Shown piece after piece: positions 6,119-8,264 of a stretch of DNA of 8,264 nucleotides (position 1 is its first letter; each line of letters starts with the position of its first letter). The translations under genes and the position numbers were made by a program. The DNA is from PS1 clade bacterium (GTDB lineage: Bacteria > Pseudomonadota > Alphaproteobacteria > RS24): contig JADHOK010000056.1 of NCBI GenBank assembly GCA_016779015.1, forward strand, positions 1 through 8,264, in the 5' to 3' direction. A model generated the notes under the pieces. That model ran no database searches. It was not told the origin of the DNA and was given only the letters and a program-made list of their open reading frames with translations.

Positions 6119-7018
6119 TTACGGTTGCTTGCGCACCAGACAGTCTTGCCCGCGGCTTTTCAATTTGGCGCAAAACGCGTTGGCCGCGCTGCGACTTTCA
6201 AAACCCGGCACATTGACGCGATAGAAAATGCCTTTATCGCCGAGGTCAACGCGCAGGATAAGCGGGTTACGCTGCCCCAGCAGGTCGGTATAATTATTTT
6301 GCAGACCCGAATAAACGCCGCGGGCCAACGCGCGCGAGCGCGAAGCGGCGAGCTGCACCATGAAATCATCGCGCTGGCCACTATTGGTAACCACTGGTGT
6401 CGGCACTTGCTCGGGCCGCGCTTCTGGCGTCGCTATCGGCTCAGTTACCGGCTCGGTTAAAGGCACAGCAATGGGTGCGTCATCCTGCGAGATTGTGGTT
6501 CCACCGGCGGCAGGCGCGGCAGGCACGGCAGGCAATGTCTCGTTTGCAGCCGGTGCTTTCGGCACATTCAGCGCCTGCTCAAACGGGTCTTCGGTGCGCG
6601 CAATCAGGCTTTCGATTGACCCCGTCGCATTGTCGGCCGGCGATCCGGGCGTTGCTTGTGTCGCCTCGGGTTCGGCCCCGCCGCGCATGACACCGTAAAT
6701 ATTCAGCTCCTCTGGTTCGGCCGGAACGCCGCCGGGAACATTTTCTGCAGGCACTTTAATCGGCGTTTTTTCAGCCAAGACGACCGGCGGCAAACTGCGC
6801 TGGCCTTCTTCAAGACCCTGTTGGTAGGCGTAGAAATAAGTGCTGCCAACGGCACCCGTCAGCACCAGCAGCATCACCGCAATGGCGCGCATGGAGGGCA
6901 GATTGAACCTCGACGAACGCGAATAAATCTCCGCCCCGGGCGATGGATGCGCGATACGCAAATCGACATCGCTGTCGAGGAATTCTTTTTCAAAATCGCC
7001 GTTATCTTGATGCGACAT
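6119..7018 (-). CDS. SPOR-domain single-pass membrane protein
   Basis: Envelope protein expected to bind glycan strands lacking stem peptides, which mark division sites; its exact partner is unknown. Of 299 residues, 1-43 are a charged cytoplasmic segment. Residues 44-65 ('RAIAVMLLVLTGAVGSTYFY') form one membrane helix, giving an N-in, C-out topology. Residues 85-115 carry the segment 'PIKVPAENVPGG' that is conserved in alphaproteobacterial proteins at this locus. Residues 115-215 are a Pro/Ala/Thr/Glu-rich, low-complexity periplasmic linker. Residues 218-297 are the SPOR domain ('FMVQLAASRSRALARG', then 'YRVNVPGFESRSAANAFCAK'). Two Cys (283 and 293) could pair in the periplasm. ATG at 7018 has a moderate Shine-Dalgarno-like AAGAGAG 5 bases upstream. 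It lies between argS and nagZ, the usual place. The domain call is firm; I give no symbol because several names are used for such proteins. Confidence 0.9.
   Translation of the reverse strand: MSHQDNGDFEKEFLDSDVDLRIAHPSPGAEIYSRSSRFNLPSMRAIAVMLLVLTGAVGSTYFYAYQQGLEEGQRSLPPVVLAEKTPIKVPAENVPGGVPAEPEELNIYGVMRGGAEPEATQATPGSPADNATGSIESLIARTEDPFEQALNVPKAPAANETLPAVPAAPAAGGTTISQDDAPIAVPLTEPVTEPIATPEARPEQVPTPVVTNSGQRDDFMVQLAASRSRALARGVYSGLQNNYTDLLGQRNPLILRVDLGDKGIFYRVNVPGFESRSAANAFCAKLKSRGQDCLVRKQP
6509..6535. repeat. Three 9-bp imperfect tandem repeats in the SPOR linker
   Basis: GGCAGGC followed by two variable bases (GC, AC, AA) occurs three times in a row. On the coding strand this gives the Ala/Pro run LPAVPAAPA in the periplasmic linker. 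It is a frame-preserving low-complexity tract. Confidence 0.7.
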
Positions 7019-7023
7019 CGTGG

Positions 7024-7030
7024 CTCTCTT
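7024..7030 (-). promoter_or_regulatory. Probable ribosome binding site of the SPOR gene
   Basis: AAGAGAG in the 36-base argS-SPOR gap ends 5 bases before the ATG. The match is moderate. The gap shows no hairpin with a T-run, so argS transcripts probably continue into this gene. Confidence 0.45.
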
Positions 7031-7054
7031 ATTGCAGGCGGTGTGGTTAAAAGC

Positions 7055-8264
7055 TTAACGCAATTCGTCCTGCGGAGTCACGCCTATAACGTCAAGGCCG
7101 GAAGCCAAAGTAAGCGCCGTCGCGCGAATGAGCGCCAAACGCGCCAGACTGCCCGCCGCGTCCTCTTCCTGGATAAAGCGCAGCGCTTTCTCCTCTTTGC
7201 CGAGGTTCCACAGGGCGTGAAACGCGGCCGCCAAATCGAGCAGGTAAAACGCTACGCGGTGCGGTTCGCGCGCCTGCGCCGCCGCTGCCAGCATACGCGG
7301 AAAAGTGCCGAGCAGGCGGATGAGCGTCAATTCAGCCTCATGCGTCAATGTTGCGAGCGATGCTTTGGCCAGCGTCGCATCATCGACCTGCCAACCGAGC
7401 GCGCCCGTGTTGTTCATCACCGAGAAAATCCGCGCATAGGCGTATTGTACGTAAAACACCGGATTATCGCGGCTCTTTTCTTTCACCAAATCAAAATCGA
7501 AATCCAGCGGCGCGTCGTTTTTGCGCGTCAACATCATAAAGCGCACGGCGTCTTTACCGACCTCGTCGACCACCTCGCGCAGGGTGATAAAGCTACCGGC
7601 ACGCTTCGACATTTTTACCGGCTGGCCGCCGCGCATCAGCTTCACCAGATTGCAAACTTTCACCTCAAGCTGTGCCTCGCCATCGGTGATGGCGGTAACG
7701 GCCGACTGCATACGCTTGATATAGCCAATATGGTCAGCGCCCCAAACGTCGATCATTTGCTTATAACCGCGCTGCGCTTTGTCAAAATGATAGGCGATAT
7801 CGGGCGCAAAATACGTCCAACTGCCGTCAGATTTCTTGAGAGCGCGATCGCTATCATCGCCAAATTGCGACGATTTAAACAGCGTTTGCGGCGACGGCTC
7901 CCAATCCGGCGGTGGTTCTTTACCCTTTGGTGGTTCTAATACTCCATTATAAATCAATGATTTAGTATCTAGTTCTTGAAGTGATTTATCAACTGAGCCG
8001 TCATTGTGCAAATCTTGCTCGGAGCGGAAGAAATCATGCACCACGCCGAGCGCCGCGAGGTCTTGGCGTATCATATCCATCATCATCGGCAGGGCGACGG
8101 TTTTAGCCGCCATAAGTTGCTCTGCCGCGTCCTCCGGCAAGTCCATATCAGCCAGTTTTTCACCCACCGGCACCAGATAATCGCCCGGATAAAGCCCTTC
8201 CGGAATATCGCCAATCGCCTCGCCCTTGGCCTCGCGCATCCGCAACAGGGCTGATTGCGCCAGC
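7055..8264 (-). CDS. argS: Arginyl-tRNA synthetase, 5' end cut off by the window edge
   Basis: Class I aminoacyl-tRNA synthetase that charges tRNA(Arg) with arginine. The frame is open from the right edge, so the gene enters from outside; a TTG at 8245 is an internal Leu codon and not the start. About 402 C-terminal residues are visible, against a family length of about 580-600. The missing part includes the N-terminal tRNA-binding domain and the HIGH motif. Visible landmarks are 'GLYPGDYLVPVGE' near 8160-8220, 'QTLFKSSQFGDDSDRALKKSDG' around 7820-7888, 'YFAPDIAYH' just after it, 'DVWGADHIGYIKRM' (about 7706-7753), the KMSKR loop (7601-7615, canonical as in alphaproteobacteria, unlike E. coli ArgS), and the helical DALR-type anticodon-binding domain with 'NPVFYVQYAYARI' (about 7427-7467). 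The product ends '...TPQDELR'. Codon choice shifts abruptly to A/T-ending codons at 7913-7996 without disturbing the protein. Confidence 0.97.
   Translation of the reverse strand, partial: LAQSALLRMREAKGEAIGDIPEGLYPGDYLVPVGEKLADMDLPEDAAEQLMAAKTVALPMMMDMIRQDLAALGVVHDFFRSEQDLHNDGSVDKSLQELDTKSLIYNGVLEPPKGKEPPPDWEPSPQTLFKSSQFGDDSDRALKKSDGSWTYFAPDIAYHFDKAQRGYKQMIDVWGADHIGYIKRMQSAVTAITDGEAQLEVKVCNLVKLMRGGQPVKMSKRAGSFITLREVVDEVGKDAVRFMMLTRKNDAPLDFDFDLVKEKSRDNPVFYVQYAYARIFSVMNNTGALGWQVDDATLAKASLATLTHEAELTLIRLLGTFPRMLAAAAQAREPHRVAFYLLDLAAAFHALWNLGKEEKALRFIQEEDAAGSLARLALIRATALTLASGLDVIGVTPQDELR
7913..7996 (-). other. A/T-rich codon island inside argS
   Basis: Within argS, 28 consecutive codons (coding SVDKSLQELD...KEP) end in A or T in 26 cases; the exceptions are one TTG and one AAG. 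The central 60 bases (7931-7990) hold 16 G or C, about 27%, while flanking argS codons end mostly in G or C. The reading frame and the ArgS-like protein sequence continue unbroken through the island. Origin is unknown. Confidence 0.8.

Noticed and set aside
6656..7939. A 427-codon open frame on the plus strand, antisense to argS and the SPOR gene.
   Set aside because: Both genes beneath it are clearly real. The translation is Arg/His-rich without any recognisable domain, has no credible ribosome site, and fits the mirror of GC-biased codons on the opposite strand.
7946..7951. Perfect TATAAT in the A/T-rich part of argS as an internal promoter.
   Set aside because: No reasonable -35 hexamer lies 16-18 bases upstream, and the bases are explained as Ile-Tyr-Asn codons. 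I kept it only as a note to the A/T island.
8245..8245. TTG at 8245 as the start of a shorter 396-residue argS product.
   Set aside because: The frame continues upstream to the window edge with ArgS-like sequence, and a product from here would lack the HIGH motif and catalytic N-terminal part.

Overview
The window reads as one dense minus-strand operon from an alphaproteobacterium. All nine complete or near-complete genes and the two truncated end genes point the same way. In transcription order, from the right edge to the left, it holds argS (5' end missing), a SPOR-domain envelope protein, nagZ, scpA, scpB, an ABC transporter ATPase, tatA, tatB, tatC and serS (3' end missing). The class-level assignment rests on three things. 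The run argS / SPOR / nagZ / scpA / scpB / tatABC / serS is a gene order I know from Alphaproteobacteria. ArgS carries a canonical KMSKR loop. The SPOR protein has an alphaproteobacterial-style 'PIKVPAEN.PGG' segment after its membrane helix. The DNA is moderately GC-rich. I cannot name a genus.

Right part (about 5069-8264): the ArgS C-terminal two thirds, then a 36-bp gap, then the single-pass SPOR protein, whose stop codon directly abuts the nagZ start. NagZ is the cytoplasmic GH3 hexosaminidase of peptidoglycan recycling. Middle (3516-5068): scpA and scpB, the kleisin and winged-helix partners of SMC, six bases after nagZ and overlapping each other. scpB overlaps an ABC ATPase gene (2542-3519) by ATGA. 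This ATPase is the one member that does not belong to the familiar order, and no permease or binding protein is visible. Left part (1-2530): tatA, tatB and tatC, the complete twin-arginine translocase. tatB and tatC overlap by GTGA. An 81-bp spacer follows, then serS.

Apart from that spacer and the 36-bp gap, neighbouring genes touch, overlap, or are separated by 6 to 12 bases, so co-transcription and translational coupling are likely. The shared theme is housekeeping: tRNA charging at both ends, peptidoglycan binding and recycling, chromosome condensation, and export of folded proteins.

No CRISPR, transposon, RNA gene or obviously novel system is present. The two observations most worth a second look are an 84-bp A/T-rich stretch inside argS, where 26 of 28 codons end in A or T while the protein still looks like ordinary ArgS, and the orphan ABC ATPase wedged between scpB and tatA.
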